64,000 nucleotides of DNA from Amycolatopsis regifaucium (GTDB taxonomy: Bacteria; Actinomycetota; Actinomycetes; Mycobacteriales; Pseudonocardiaceae): positions 124,001-188,000 of the forward strand of contig NZ_LQCI01000023.1 in the NCBI RefSeq assembly GCF_001613935.1, in the 5' to 3' direction. Below are positions 52,742 through 61,528 of the stretch, piece after piece; within the stretch, counting starts at the first letter, position 1, and every line of letters starts with the position of its first letter. Below the pieces are notes generated by a model. That model was not told where the DNA came from. It saw nothing but the letters and a program-made list of their open reading frames with translations, and made no database searches. The position numbers and the translations under genes were made by a program.

Positions 52742-53938
52742 ATGGTGGACGCGAAGATTCTCATCTCCGGCGCGAGTGTCGCCGGTCCCGCTTTGGCCTT
52801 CTGGCTCACCCGATACGGCTTCGAAGTGACCGTCGTCGAACGCGCGCCGTCCTTGCGGCCCGGCGGCCAGGCCGTCGACCTCCGCGGGACAGCCAAGGAA
52901 GTCGCCCGCCGCATGGGGCTGGACGAGCGCATCCGCGCGGCGTGCACGGACACCAAGGGCGAGACGCTCGTCGACCGGAAGGGCCGCACGAAGGCCACAC
53001 TGCGCGCAGACGACTTCGGCGGCGACGGCCTCATCGCCGAGATCGAGATCCTCCGCGGCGACCTGACCGAAGTGCTGTACGAGGCGACCAAGGAGAAGAC
53101 GGAGTACGTCTTCGGCGATCGGATCACCGCGCTGGACGAGCGGGCCGACGGCGTCGACGTCACCTTCGCCAGTGGGGCGCGGCGGACGTTCGACCTGGTC
53201 ATCGGGGCGGACGGGCTGCATTCGGGAGTGCGCGCGCTGGCTTTCGGCGACGAGTCGGCCTACGTGCGGCACCTCGGTGCGTACTTGGCGTTCTTCACCG
53301 TGCCGAACCGGCTCGGCCTGCGGGACTGGGCGATCGGCTTCACCGACGTCGGCCGGTCCGCCGGGATCCGCGGCGTCCGCGACGGCGAGGTCGCGATGGG
53401 GTACTTCGGGTTCGCCTCGGAAAAGGTCGACTACGACTATCGCGACGTCGAGGCACAGAAGGCGTTGGTGCGCGGGTTCGCGGCCGGGATGGAGTGGGAG
53501 GCGCCCTGGCTGCTGAACCAGCTGGACGACGCGCCGGACTTCTACTTCGACTCGTGCGCCCAGGTGATCATGGACTCCTGGTCGCGCGGCCGGATCGGGC
53601 TGCTGGGCGACGCCGCCTTCTGCCCCTCGCCGCTTTCGGGCCAGGGCACGAGCCTGGCGTTCGTCGGCGCGTACGTTCTCGCCGGTGAACTCGCCGCCGA
53701 CCTCGGCACCGGGCTCAAGCGGTACGAGGCGATCATGCGCGATTTCGTCGAAAAGACGCAGGCGATGGGGCGGGCCAACGCGAAGACGGTCTTCGCGAAG
53801 TCGCGGACGGCGTTGCGGACGCAGTACCTGGCCATGCGGGCGATGCGCTTCAAGCCGATCGCCGCTCTGGCCTCGCGAAAGATGCAGGACGTCGTAAGCG
53901 GCATCGACCTCCCCACCTACCCGCATTCAGAGGACTGA
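52742..53938 (+). CDS. FAD-dependent aromatic-type monooxygenase
   Basis: This 398-residue group A flavoprotein has ILISGASVAGPALAFWL as its FAD Rossmann motif (about residues 6-22), the GADGLHS motif, and LLGDAAFCPSPLSGQGTSLA, the GD motif near residue 295. Relatives hydroxylate phenols, tetracyclines or other polyketides with NADPH. The start is ATG 52742; GTG three bases later has better spacing to GGAG. Its last codons (CAT TCA GAG GAC TGA) come from a repeat unit. No biosynthetic genes are adjacent. Confidence 0.88.
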   Translation: MVDAKILISGASVAGPALAFWLTRYGFEVTVVERAPSLRPGGQAVDLRGTAKEVARRMGLDERIRAACTDTKGETLVDRKGRTKATLRADDFGGDGLIAEIEILRGDLTEVLYEATKEKTEYVFGDRITALDERADGVDVTFASGARRTFDLVIGADGLHSGVRALAFGDESAYVRHLGAYLAFFTVPNRLGLRDWAIGFTDVGRSAGIRGVRDGEVAMGYFGFASEKVDYDYRDVEAQKALVRGFAAGMEWEAPWLLNQLDDAPDFYFDSCAQVIMDSWSRGRIGLLGDAAFCPSPLSGQGTSLAFVGAYVLAGELAADLGTGLKRYEAIMRDFVEKTQAMGRANAKTVFAKSRTALRTQYLAMRAMRFKPIAALASRKMQDVVSGIDLPTYPHSED

Positions 53939-53987
53939 ACGCGTTCCACCGCGTGCCGCGACATGCATTTAGAGGACTGAATGCGGG
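53921..53987. repeat. Two direct 20-bp palindrome units at a gene end
   Basis: GCATTCAGAGGACTGAACGC and GCATTTAGAGGACTGAATGC lie 40 bp apart in the same orientation, each a small hairpin with loop AGGA. The first gives the FAD monooxygenase its last four codons and stop. They separate it from the convergent M1 peptidase gene. Confidence 0.7.
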
Positions 53988-53993
53988 TGGGGG

Positions 53994-55436
53994 CTAGCCC
54001 CGCAGGGTGCCGGGCAGTAGTTCGGCCTCCGGCGGGATCACCGTGCCGTGGAACCAGGCGTCGAAGAACGGCCGCAGGTTCTGTTCCGAGAGCTTGATCG
54101 TGAACGCCTCGAAGTCCGCCCAGGAGACGTTGGCGTTCCGGTGGGCCGCCGGCCACTCCTTCAGCAGGCGCGCGAAAGCCCCTTCGCCGATCTTCCGCCG
54201 CAACGCGTGGATGGCCAGGATGCCCTTGTCGTACACGCCGTGGAACTCCTGACCGGTCCCCATGTCGACCAGCTTCGACGCCCAGAAGCCCGGGCTGCTC
54301 CGCATGATCTCGAGCGCGGCGCGGTAGCGGTCGTCGAGGTTCTCGTTGTCCCGCGATTCCTGCCACAGCCATTGCGCGTACGAGGCGAGGCATTCGTTGA
54401 GGCAGACGTCGGACCACGAATTCAGCGTCACCGAATCGCCGAACCACTGGTGTGCGGTTTCGTGCACCACGGTGATCAGGTCGGCCCACTTCGCGTAGGT
54501 CGGCCTGGTCTGGGTCTCCAGCGAGAAGTGGATGTCCTCGTCGAGGTAGATCCCACCCGCCGCGTCGACCGGGTACGGCCCGAGTTTCGACGTCAGGAAG
54601 CCGATGATCTCCGGCAGCCGCCTGCCGGTGTCGCGGCGGTCCTCCGCGCCCGGCGCGTACGCGTTGACCAGCGGCGTCCCGTCGGGGAGCGACATCCGGT
54701 CGACGGTGAACTTGTCGATCGCGACCGTGGTCAGGTAGGCCGCGATGGGCGTGCGTTCCTGCCAGGACGTCGTCGACCAGCCGTTGGCCGTGGCCTTCTG
54801 GATCTCGCGTCCGTTCGAGATGACGGTCCAGCCGTCCGGCACCCGGGCGGTGAGAGTGAACATCGCCTTGTCGCGCGGCGTTTCGTTGACGGGATACCAG
54901 AACGACGCCGAATGCGGCTCGCCGACGATGAACGCGCCGCCGTCCTTCGACTTCTGCCAGCCGTTCTCGCTGCCGCCCGCCTTGGGCGTCGCCGACGGGT
55001 CACCGCCGTAGACGACCTTCGTGCTGAAAGTGGTCCCGTTCCGGATCGGCTCGGCGGGCGTCACCACCAGCTCGAATTCGCCCTCGCGGGCGAACTTCGC
55101 CGGTTTCCCCTCCACTTCAACGAATTGCACCGTCAAACCGCGTAAGTCCAAGTTGTACCGATTGAGGTCTTGGGTCGCTTTCGCGGTGACCGTGGTGTCG
55201 CCGTCGAGCCGCCCTTTGGTGGGATCGTAAGTGATCCCGACCTGGTATTCCACGGCGTCGTAACCGCCGTTTCCGTCCATCGGGTAGTACGGGTCGCCCG
55301 CGCCGGAGGCGCCCGGCACCGGGTTCATCGGCGGCGGAGGAGGGGGCGCGGCGGGGGGATCATCGACGCTGCAACCGATAATCAGGGCGCTGACGACCCC
55401 CAGGACCAGACCGGCGGCGGGGACACGGCTGCGCAT
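53994..55436 (-). CDS. M1-family metallopeptidase, lipoprotein
   Basis: This 480-residue protein has a lipobox LIIGC with Cys22, so it should be lipid-anchored outside the membrane. A proline-rich stretch and the shared YYPMDGNGGYD segment follow, then the M1 domains. The zinc motif is His325-Glu326-x2-His329 (VVHETAHQWFG), with Glu348 in LNECLASYA. It has HFSLETQTRP where GAMEN is usual. It is a probable aminopeptidase and the closest layout match to the one at 43.7 kb. It is divergent from a hydrolase gene, with almost touching starts. Confidence 0.92.
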   Translation of the reverse strand: MRSRVPAAGLVLGVVSALIIGCSVDDPPAAPPPPPPMNPVPGASGAGDPYYPMDGNGGYDAVEYQVGITYDPTKGRLDGDTTVTAKATQDLNRYNLDLRGLTVQFVEVEGKPAKFAREGEFELVVTPAEPIRNGTTFSTKVVYGGDPSATPKAGGSENGWQKSKDGGAFIVGEPHSASFWYPVNETPRDKAMFTLTARVPDGWTVISNGREIQKATANGWSTTSWQERTPIAAYLTTVAIDKFTVDRMSLPDGTPLVNAYAPGAEDRRDTGRRLPEIIGFLTSKLGPYPVDAAGGIYLDEDIHFSLETQTRPTYAKWADLITVVHETAHQWFGDSVTLNSWSDVCLNECLASYAQWLWQESRDNENLDDRYRAALEIMRSSPGFWASKLVDMGTGQEFHGVYDKGILAIHALRRKIGEGAFARLLKEWPAAHRNANVSWADFEAFTIKLSEQNLRPFFDAWFHGTVIPPEAELLPGTLRG

Positions 55437-55449
55437 GGAGGGGAGCTTA

Positions 55450-56217
55450 GTGGTGATTCAGCGCGACGGGTTGATCACTTTCGGCGGTGACGGGCCACCG
55501 ATCGTCCTCCTGCACGGGTTGATGGGCAGGGCGACGACGTGGTGGTGGGTCGCGCGAAGGCTCGAACCATACGGGCGTGTCCACGGCCTCGACGCGCGCG
55601 GGCACGGCCGTGGCCCGCGTGGCGGACCGTGGCGCACCGAGCGCTTCGGCGACGACGTCGCCGCGGTGCTGCGGACCTTCGACGAGCCCGCGGTCTTGAT
55701 CGGCCATTCGATGGGCGGCCTGCACGCTTGGGTCACCGCCGCCATGCATCCCGACCTCGTCCGCGCCGTGGTCTGCGAGGACTTCGCGCCGGACCAGCGC
55801 GGGCGGACCGTCGACGAATGGCGTGGCTACTTCGAATCCTGGCCGGTCCCGTTCCGCTCGCTGGCCCACGTGCGCGAGTTCTTCGGCGAAACCGGTGACT
55901 ACTTCATCGAATGCGTCGAAGAACGCGAGGACGGCTATCACCTGATCGCGTCGCTTCCGGATCTGTACGAGATCGCCGCGGAATGGGGGCGGCGCGATTT
56001 CTGGGAGTACGTCGAGCGCGTCAAGTGCCCACTGCTCGCCATCGAGGGCGAGCGGACGGCGATGCCCCACGGTCAGCAGGCCGAACTGGCCGCGCGGGTG
56101 CCCGGCGGCCTCGGACGGCACATCGTCGTCCAAGGCGCCGGGCACGTGGTGCACGACGAAGCGCCGGAGACCTATCTCGGTGCCGTCGAAGCGTTCCTCT
56201 CCGACGTCATCGGGTAG
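55450..56217 (+). CDS. Alpha/beta hydrolase
   Basis: At 255 residues, PIVLLHGLMGRATTW (oxyanion HG), nucleophile motif GHSMGGLH, the acid near LLAIEGERTAM and the histidine in GAGHVVHDE form a complete alpha/beta-hydrolase triad. The substrate is unknown. I prefer GTG 55450, with GGAG nine bases before; an ATG at 55435 would overlap the divergent lipoprotein start. It converges on the thioredoxin-like gene six bases after its stop. Confidence 0.85.
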   Translation: MVIQRDGLITFGGDGPPIVLLHGLMGRATTWWWVARRLEPYGRVHGLDARGHGRGPRGGPWRTERFGDDVAAVLRTFDEPAVLIGHSMGGLHAWVTAAMHPDLVRAVVCEDFAPDQRGRTVDEWRGYFESWPVPFRSLAHVREFFGETGDYFIECVEEREDGYHLIASLPDLYEIAAEWGRRDFWEYVERVKCPLLAIEGERTAMPHGQQAELAARVPGGLGRHIVVQGAGHVVHDEAPETYLGAVEAFLSDVIG

Positions 56218-56223
56218 CCCTGG

Positions 56224-56664
56224 TCAGCCCTTCGCCAGCTGAGCGTCGATCCACGCGCGCAACCGCGCCTCGCCCGGGTAGCCGATGTTCCGCGAGTTGG
56301 GCAGCTCGGCGGTGTCGCGGACGCCGACCAGCGTCGGGAGGTAGCGGATGTTGTACCGGCCGGCCAGGTCGCGGCTCTGGTCGACGTCGACCTCGCCGAG
56401 CAGGAACCGGCCGCCGTATTCGGCGGCGAGCCGTTCGATCACCGGCTTCATCTGGCGGCACGGCGGGCACCAGGTCGCGCCGAAGTCCATGATGACCAGC
56501 TTCTGCCGCGAGATGTCCATGACCTGGGCGTAGTTGGCCGAAGTCACCGTGACCACGTTTTCGGCCGTCGGCGACGGTGCTGCGGAAGCCGCGCCGGAAC
56601 CGAAGCCGGTGATGAGCGCGAGCACGCCGGCCAGCACGCAGACGAACCGTTTGCACTTGGACAA
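56224..56664 (-). CDS. Secreted thioredoxin-like protein
   Basis: This 146-residue protein has a signal peptide (about 1-29, ending GAASAAP), then a thioredoxin fold with the redox motif WCPPC (Cys66 and Cys69), DFGATW and the cis-proline region YLPTLVG. It should act on disulphides outside the cell. The start is probably TTG 56664, which follows AAGGAG at a fitting distance; no ATG gives a better N-terminus. The rhodanese gene lies 28 bp upstream, so the two are probably one transcript. Confidence 0.82.
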   Translation of the reverse strand: MSKCKRFVCVLAGVLALITGFGSGAASAAPSPTAENVVTVTSANYAQVMDISRQKLVIMDFGATWCPPCRQMKPVIERLAAEYGGRFLLGEVDVDQSRDLAGRYNIRYLPTLVGVRDTAELPNSRNIGYPGEARLRAWIDAQLAKG

Positions 56665-56692
56665 GACGTTCTCCTTCGATACGAGGATCCGC

Positions 56693-57043
56693 TCAGGACG
56701 AAGAACTGGTCGGCAATCCCGCCGCCACCCAGTCTTCGATGCCTTCGCGGTATTTGCGGACGTTCGTGTACCCGAGCTCCAGCAGCCGTCGTCCGACGAA
56801 TTCACTGTTTCGGCAGGGTGTGTTCGCGCAATAGACGACGATCTCGGCCGCCTTGTCCGGTAGCACCGACGGTGCCAGCCGATCGGTGAACTCGGCGGCC
56901 TGTTCGTACGGGAATCCCGGAATATTGCGAGCTTCGGGAAGATGCTCCTTTTCGAAATAGGCGACCGGCATGGTGTCGACGACGACCACCGTTCCGGCCT
57001 CCATCCGGAGGCGCAGTTCCGTACGAGTGATCAACGGCAGCAT
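56693..57043 (-). CDS. Single-domain rhodanese-like protein
   Basis: This 116-residue cytoplasmic rhodanese domain has its active-site loop at YCANTPCRNS. By comparison with VVYCxxxxCxxS loops, the first cysteine is the sulphur-carrying residue. LRLRMEAGTVVVVDTMP and FEKEHLPEARNIP are family motifs. It would move sulphane sulphur between thiols. ATG 57043 follows AAAAGGGG. It lies between the LysR gene (92 bp upstream) and the secreted thioredoxin; all three may be one transcript. Confidence 0.85.
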   Translation of the reverse strand: MLPLITRTELRLRMEAGTVVVVDTMPVAYFEKEHLPEARNIPGFPYEQAAEFTDRLAPSVLPDKAAEIVVYCANTPCRNSEFVGRRLLELGYTNVRKYREGIEDWVAAGLPTSSSS

Positions 57044-57135
57044 GGTGCCCCTTTTCTCCACGACCGTGATTGACGATTTCCATCGTCGGCCGTTTCCCGA
57101 AGGACGCTCTAGTGCCGCCTCGGCATGCCAGTGGG

Positions 57136-58089
57136 TTATCCGACGGCGAGCCTGCCGTGCCGGCGCAGCCAGGTCCGGTACGGCGCCGTCCGCTCGGCCA
57201 GCCGCCAATATCCCGAGGTCGCCTCGGCGGCGAGTTCCCCGGCGGCGGTCGCGCACGGGCCGTCTTCACGCCACGCGAGCACGTGCCGCACGCACATCGG
57301 CGCGCCGGACAGCGGCCGGATGACCAGGCCGTCCGTCTGCGGCCGGGTCGGCTGGACCAGCCCGACACCGTATCCGCCGCTGACCAGATCCTCCCGCGCG
57401 GTGTCGAAGTCGACGTCGTGGGCGATGCGGGGATCGAAACCGTGCGCGAGACACATTTCGCGGAACACCACCCGGCAGCCGTCACCGCCGTTCGACACGA
57501 TCCAGTCCTCGCCCGCCAGTTCGGCGAGTTCGATTTCGTCCTTGTCGGCGAGCGGATGCCCGGCCGGCAGCGCGACGAACGACGGTTCCTTGGCCAGGGT
57601 CAAGGTCCGCACTTCCGGTGGCACCGGCAGACCGCGCCCGCCACAGATCATGATCAGCGCGAGGTCGATGCCGCGGTTCGCGACCTGGGCGAGCAGCCGG
57701 GTGCGCGAGGTGTCCGCACGCGTGCGGAACGGTTCGCCCGGCCGCAGATCGCGCAGCCCGCCCAGCAGCGAACCCGTGATGGCGCTGTCGTTCCAGCCGA
57801 TCCTGAGCGGTTCGCCCGATTCGGGTTCCTGACGGTGGAAGTCGTGCTCCAGTTCGTCGAAGGTCAGCACGATCGCCCTGGCCCGCCGCAGGATCAGGGC
57901 GCCGAGTTCGGTGGGCCGCACCCCGTGCTGGTCGCGGTGGAACAGCGAACCGCCGACCATCCGCTCGATCCGGCGCAACTGATGGCTGAGCGCGGGCTGT
58001 CCGAGCCCCAGGCAGGCCGCGGCCCGGTTGAGGCTTCCGGATGAAGCGATCTCACAGATCACGCGAAGATGCCGAACCTGAATCTCCAT
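57136..58089 (-). CDS. LysR-family regulator, divergent from the cyclodipeptide synthase
   Basis: At 317 residues, the N-terminal LysR helix-turn-helix (about 1-65, VRHLRVICEIASSGSLNRAA, LGQPALSHQLRRIE) precedes a periplasmic-binding-protein-like effector domain (about 90-300). ATG 58089 fits the family start. The 169-bp gap to the divergent cyclodipeptide synthase is the natural place for its operator. It resembles the second LysR after the transporter (SLNRAA/SLSRAA, HILAW-type ends), so the two may be paralogues sensing related ligands. Confidence 0.87.
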   Translation of the reverse strand: MEIQVRHLRVICEIASSGSLNRAAACLGLGQPALSHQLRRIERMVGGSLFHRDQHGVRPTELGALILRRARAIVLTFDELEHDFHRQEPESGEPLRIGWNDSAITGSLLGGLRDLRPGEPFRTRADTSRTRLLAQVANRGIDLALIMICGGRGLPVPPEVRTLTLAKEPSFVALPAGHPLADKDEIELAELAGEDWIVSNGGDGCRVVFREMCLAHGFDPRIAHDVDFDTAREDLVSGGYGVGLVQPTRPQTDGLVIRPLSGAPMCVRHVLAWREDGPCATAAGELAAEATSGYWRLAERTAPYRTWLRRHGRLAVG

Positions 58090-58258
58090 GACTTCGTATA
58101 CCGCGGTTCGCCCCGCGTCCGGCACCTCCGAAAGTAGAGAGCCGCGCTTTCCCATAAACCCATGACACTGTTTTCCGGCAATACCCGGATCAGCGCGCCG
58201 TGGCTACTTTCGGTCGGCGCCTCTTCTCCGGCGCGTATCCCGCGAATCAGGAGCCGTC

Positions 58259-58945
58259 TTGCTGCGACCACTGCCGCTCACCGAGCATTGCGCCGATCCG
58301 CTGTCGCGAGCCGAGCACGTGTGCATCGGCGTCAGCCCCTTCAACAGCTATTTCACGGTGGACCGTATCGCCGATCTGGCCCGCTGGGCCATTTCCGGCT
58401 TTCGCGGTTTCCATTTCTTCGTCCCCGACGGGCCGTCGGCGTTCACGCTCGAAGCGCTCGGCTACGACCCGGTTCGCGCCGCGCAGAAGGCACAGCGGCA
58501 AGGCAACTACACGCGTAACAAGATCGTCCGCGCGCTGCGGCAGGTGTATCCCTCGGATCCGCACGTCCGGATCCTCGACGCCACCGTGCTCGAAACCGAT
58601 CCCGCCTACTTGAACCTGCTTTCCGAGGCGCACCAACGCTTCGCGACCGACGCGGAGTTCGCCGAGCACTGTCTCGGCGCGACGGGCTGGGTGCTCGACC
58701 GGCGGCTGCCCCACGGTGAACATCCCAGCCGTGACCAGCTGCGCAGCGCGGTCCGGTACTTCCTGGCCGAGTTGCCGATGTTCGTCGGCACCGTGGCCGT
58801 GGCGGGCGTCGGCAGTTCGGTGTTCGCCTACCACCAGCGGGTCGCCTTCCTCGAACGGCTCTACCGCGGCGAACTGTCGTGGCGACCGCTGCCGGGGCAG
58901 GGCTTCGTCGTCCTCGAGAACGCCGTCCCGGAACGAGCGGAGTGA
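58259..58945 (+). CDS. tRNA-dependent cyclodipeptide synthase
   Basis: This 228-residue CDPS takes two aminoacyl-tRNAs and makes a cyclic dipeptide (diketopiperazine). IGVSPFNSYF holds the nucleophile Ser26 (AlbC Ser37) and Asn29 (AlbC Asn40, as in the NYQ subfamily). Tyr167 and Glu171 (RYFLAELPMF) match AlbC Tyr178 and Glu182, and Tyr191 (SSVFAYHQ) matches AlbC Tyr202. Helix 70-95 is basic, as needed for tRNA. The start is TTG 58259 with CAGGAG before it. A transporter and a LysR follow in the same operon; no P450, oxidase or methyltransferase is nearby. The product cannot be predicted by eye. Confidence 0.88.
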   Translation: MLRPLPLTEHCADPLSRAEHVCIGVSPFNSYFTVDRIADLARWAISGFRGFHFFVPDGPSAFTLEALGYDPVRAAQKAQRQGNYTRNKIVRALRQVYPSDPHVRILDATVLETDPAYLNLLSEAHQRFATDAEFAEHCLGATGWVLDRRLPHGEHPSRDQLRSAVRYFLAELPMFVGTVAVAGVGSSVFAYHQRVAFLERLYRGELSWRPLPGQGFVVLENAVPERAE

Positions 58946-58947
58946 CC

Positions 58948-60261
58948 ATGGAACACGACGATTTCTCCCTGCGCCGTGTACCCGCCGGAAGCCGTTATTC
59001 CTGGGTGTCCGTGGCACTGCAACGGTTCGGGCAGGTGTCCTCGTTCCACCAGTTCCTGCTCGGGGCGGTGCTCGGCTTCGGCATGACGTTCTGGGACGCG
59101 GTACTGGCCATCACGATCGGTTCGGTCCTGCTGGAGATCATCACCATCCTGATGGGCATCGCCGGCACCCGGGAAGGGCTGTCCACCTCGGTACTCGCGC
59201 GCTGGACCGGCTTCGGCACCGGCGGATCCTCGCTGGTCGGGCTGCTCATGACGCTGAGCCTGGCCGGCTGGTTCGGGGTGCAGAACGACGTGTTCGCCCA
59301 CGGTCTCCACGCCTTGATGGGCGGCCCGCCGGTGTGGGTCTGGGCGCTGGCGGGCGGCGCGCTGGTCACCGCGATCGTCGTGTTCGGCTTCCACGCGATG
59401 GCCTGGACGGCGTATCTGACGGTGCCCGCTTTCCTCGCGCTGGCCGGGTATTCGATCATCGCCGCGCTGGGCGACCATTCGTTGCCCGCGCTCATGTCGG
59501 CGCCGCCGCCGGGTCCGGCGATGTCGCTGGCACAGGGCACCACGCTGGTGGCGGGCGCGTTCATCATGGGCGCGATCATGACGCCGGACATGACCCGGTT
59601 CAACCGGACGGCGGCCGACGTGGTGAAGCAGACGCTGGTCAGCATCACCCTCGGGCAGTACCTGATCGGGCTGATCGGGGTGCTGCTCGCGCACGCGGCG
59701 AAAAGCGCCGACGTGGTCGGGATCATCACGTCGTCGTCCGGGGTGCTGGGCACGCTCATTTTGGTCACCGCGATCCTGAAGATCAACGACTGGAATCTGT
59801 ACTCGTCCTCGCTCGGGCTGGTGAACACCGTGCAGGTGCTGCTGTCCCGGCGCCTGGACCGCACCACCGCCACCGTGGCGCTCGGCGGTCTCGGCACGGT
59901 GCTCTCCGCGATCGGCATCCTCGATCACTTCACCACCTTCCTGACCTGGGTCGGTGTGCTCACGCCGCCGGTGGCGGGGGTGGTGATCGCCGAGTACTAC
60001 GTGGTCCGGCGCTGGAAACCGGCGTTGGTGGCGACACGGGCGTCGGGAGAGTTGCCGTCGTCTTGCCCCGGTTGGGTTCCCTCCGCATTGATCTGCTGGG
60101 TGGCGGGTGCCGCGGTGGGCGCCTGGCTGCCGTGGGGAATTCCCACGGTGAACTCCGTTTTCGGGGCTTTTCTCCTGTATATTTTTCTCGGCAGACGGAC
60201 CACGGCCGCATCGGTTCCCGTGGCGATGACTTCTTCCGACGGGTCGAAAACCCGTACGTGA
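58948..60261 (+). CDS. NCS1-family transporter (nucleobase/hydantoin type)
   Basis: This 437-residue inner-membrane protein has about twelve segments. FGMTFWDAVLAITIGSVL at the front, GWFGVQNDVFAHGL (substrate region), MTPDMTRFNRTAADV and ILKINDWNLYSSSLGL match the purine-cytosine permease / hydantoin symporter family. The gene starts two bases after the cyclodipeptide synthase stop and overlaps the LysR start, so it belongs to that operon. Hydantoins are cyclic diamides like diketopiperazines, which makes cyclodipeptide transport an attractive inference. Nucleobase uptake for tailoring is the alternative. Confidence 0.85.
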   Translation: MEHDDFSLRRVPAGSRYSWVSVALQRFGQVSSFHQFLLGAVLGFGMTFWDAVLAITIGSVLLEIITILMGIAGTREGLSTSVLARWTGFGTGGSSLVGLLMTLSLAGWFGVQNDVFAHGLHALMGGPPVWVWALAGGALVTAIVVFGFHAMAWTAYLTVPAFLALAGYSIIAALGDHSLPALMSAPPPGPAMSLAQGTTLVAGAFIMGAIMTPDMTRFNRTAADVVKQTLVSITLGQYLIGLIGVLLAHAAKSADVVGIITSSSGVLGTLILVTAILKINDWNLYSSSLGLVNTVQVLLSRRLDRTTATVALGGLGTVLSAIGILDHFTTFLTWVGVLTPPVAGVVIAEYYVVRRWKPALVATRASGELPSSCPGWVPSALICWVAGAAVGAWLPWGIPTVNSVFGAFLLYIFLGRRTTAASVPVAMTSSDGSKTRT

Positions 60262-61235
60262 CAAAGGAGTTCGACGTCGTACAACTGGATGTCCACCACC
60301 TGCGGGTGATCAGGGCGATCGCGGACACGGGCAGCCTTTCCCGTGCCGCGATCGCTCTCGGCGTCACCCAGCCCGCCGTGTCCACCCAGCTCAAACGCCT
60401 GGAGAACATGCTGGGCTATCAGTTGTTCGAGCGGCGCGAAGGCGGTGTGACGCCGACGCCGATGGGCGAGTTGCTGCTGCGCCGGACGGCCGCTTTGCTG
60501 CCACAGCTGGACAACCTGCTCGAAGACATCGAGCAGCGCGTCTGCCCCAGCGGCCCGCCCGACGTCGTCCGCGTGGCGGCGGTGGCCAGCGCGCTGGTGG
60601 CGCATCTGCCGTCGCTGGTGACCAGGTTGTGGCCGGAGGTCGCCGAGGTGCAGGTCGTGCACGACGACCATCCCGAGCGGCTGCTGCCACTGCTCGCGCA
60701 GCGGCGCGCGGAATTGGGACTGGTCAAGGAATATCCGGGACACGAACTGGAGATCCCGGCGAACGTGGCGACCGCGGTGGTGGTGACCGAGCCGACCTTC
60801 GTCCTGTTGCCGGAAGGCCATCCGTTGGCGGGCGAGGAGGTCGTCGACCTGCGTGCGTTGCGGGACGAACCGTGGGTGATGGTGTCCGATTCGTCTGCGA
60901 CGACGTTCAGCAAGTATTTCGCCGACACCTGCGCGCGTCTCGGCTTCAGTCCGTCGGTCACCCATCAGGTGACTTCGCAGCAGGTGGCGCTGATGGTGGT
61001 GCGGGCAGGCGCGATCGGCCTGTCGCAGCCGATCTGCGATCCGCGCAACTTCGGGATCGTCACCCGGCCGCTACGCGGGGATGTGTTGCCACGCAGGCAT
61101 ATTCTTGCCTGGAACCGCGAGACCTTCGTCGCGGGGCGGCAGGTGGAACTGCTCTCCGCCGTGGTCGAAACGTACTGGGCCGAGGCGAAGACGGCACCGG
61201 TTTACGCCGCTTACCTGGAAAAGCCTCGTGAGTGA
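60258..61235 (+). CDS. LysR-family regulator, last gene of the cyclodipeptide operon
   Basis: At 325 residues, the LysR DNA-binding domain (about 9-70, VHHLRVIRAIADTGSLSRAA, TQPAVSTQLKRLE) is followed by an effector domain (about 98-300). GTG 60258 overlaps the transporter stop by GTGA, so it is made with the synthase and transporter and could control them by feedback. Its last codons and TGA lie in the terminal repeat of the MITE-like copy 4 (CGTGAGTGATTTGGGT). Confidence 0.87.
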   Translation: MTKEFDVVQLDVHHLRVIRAIADTGSLSRAAIALGVTQPAVSTQLKRLENMLGYQLFERREGGVTPTPMGELLLRRTAALLPQLDNLLEDIEQRVCPSGPPDVVRVAAVASALVAHLPSLVTRLWPEVAEVQVVHDDHPERLLPLLAQRRAELGLVKEYPGHELEIPANVATAVVVTEPTFVLLPEGHPLAGEEVVDLRALRDEPWVMVSDSSATTFSKYFADTCARLGFSPSVTHQVTSQQVALMVVRAGAIGLSQPICDPRNFGIVTRPLRGDVLPRRHILAWNRETFVAGRQVELLSAVVETYWAEAKTAPVYAAYLEKPRE

Positions 61236-61521
61236 TTTGGGTCGTTCTGGCCAAGGGTGGTTCAGGTACCTACGGCGGGTGAGCCCGGTAGTGACCGGTC
61301 CGTGAAGGACTCCTTTGTCACCCACTGGTGTGGGGCTGGTGCGGGCTGCCGGTCGGCACGAGCTGCACAAGTGCAGGTCCACCTTTTCCCAGTACATGAA
61401 GGCCCCCTTCATTGCGTCTAGCGCAAGGAAGGGGGCCATCATGTACTTCACGCGAGCAAGACCGCAGGTGACGAGTAGGTACCTAAGAGAGGGTCGCTCT
61501 AACTACCCAAATCACGCACGA
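61226..61521. mobile_element. MITE-like element, copy 4 (best-defined)
   Basis: This 296-bp non-coding unit has 17-bp terminal inverted repeats: TCGTGAGTGATTTGGGT (61226-61242) and ACCCAAATCACGCACGA (61505-61521), with one mismatch. Inside are CTGGTGTGGGGCTGGTGCGG, the hairpin near 61391-61447 and the GTAGGTACCTAAGAGA block. It overlaps the LysR 3' end and reaches the M1-like gene. I saw no clear target-site duplication. Confidence 0.65.
61391..61447. repeat. Imperfect hairpin, family B
   Basis: AGTACATGAAGGCCCCCTTC and GAAGGGGGCCATCATGTACT pair with a few mismatches (GAAG/ATGA, ATT/AAG), unlike the perfect copies at 2.7 and 48.5 kb. It is the internal palindrome of MITE-like copy 4. Confidence 0.65.
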
Positions 61522-61528
61522 GGCCCGG

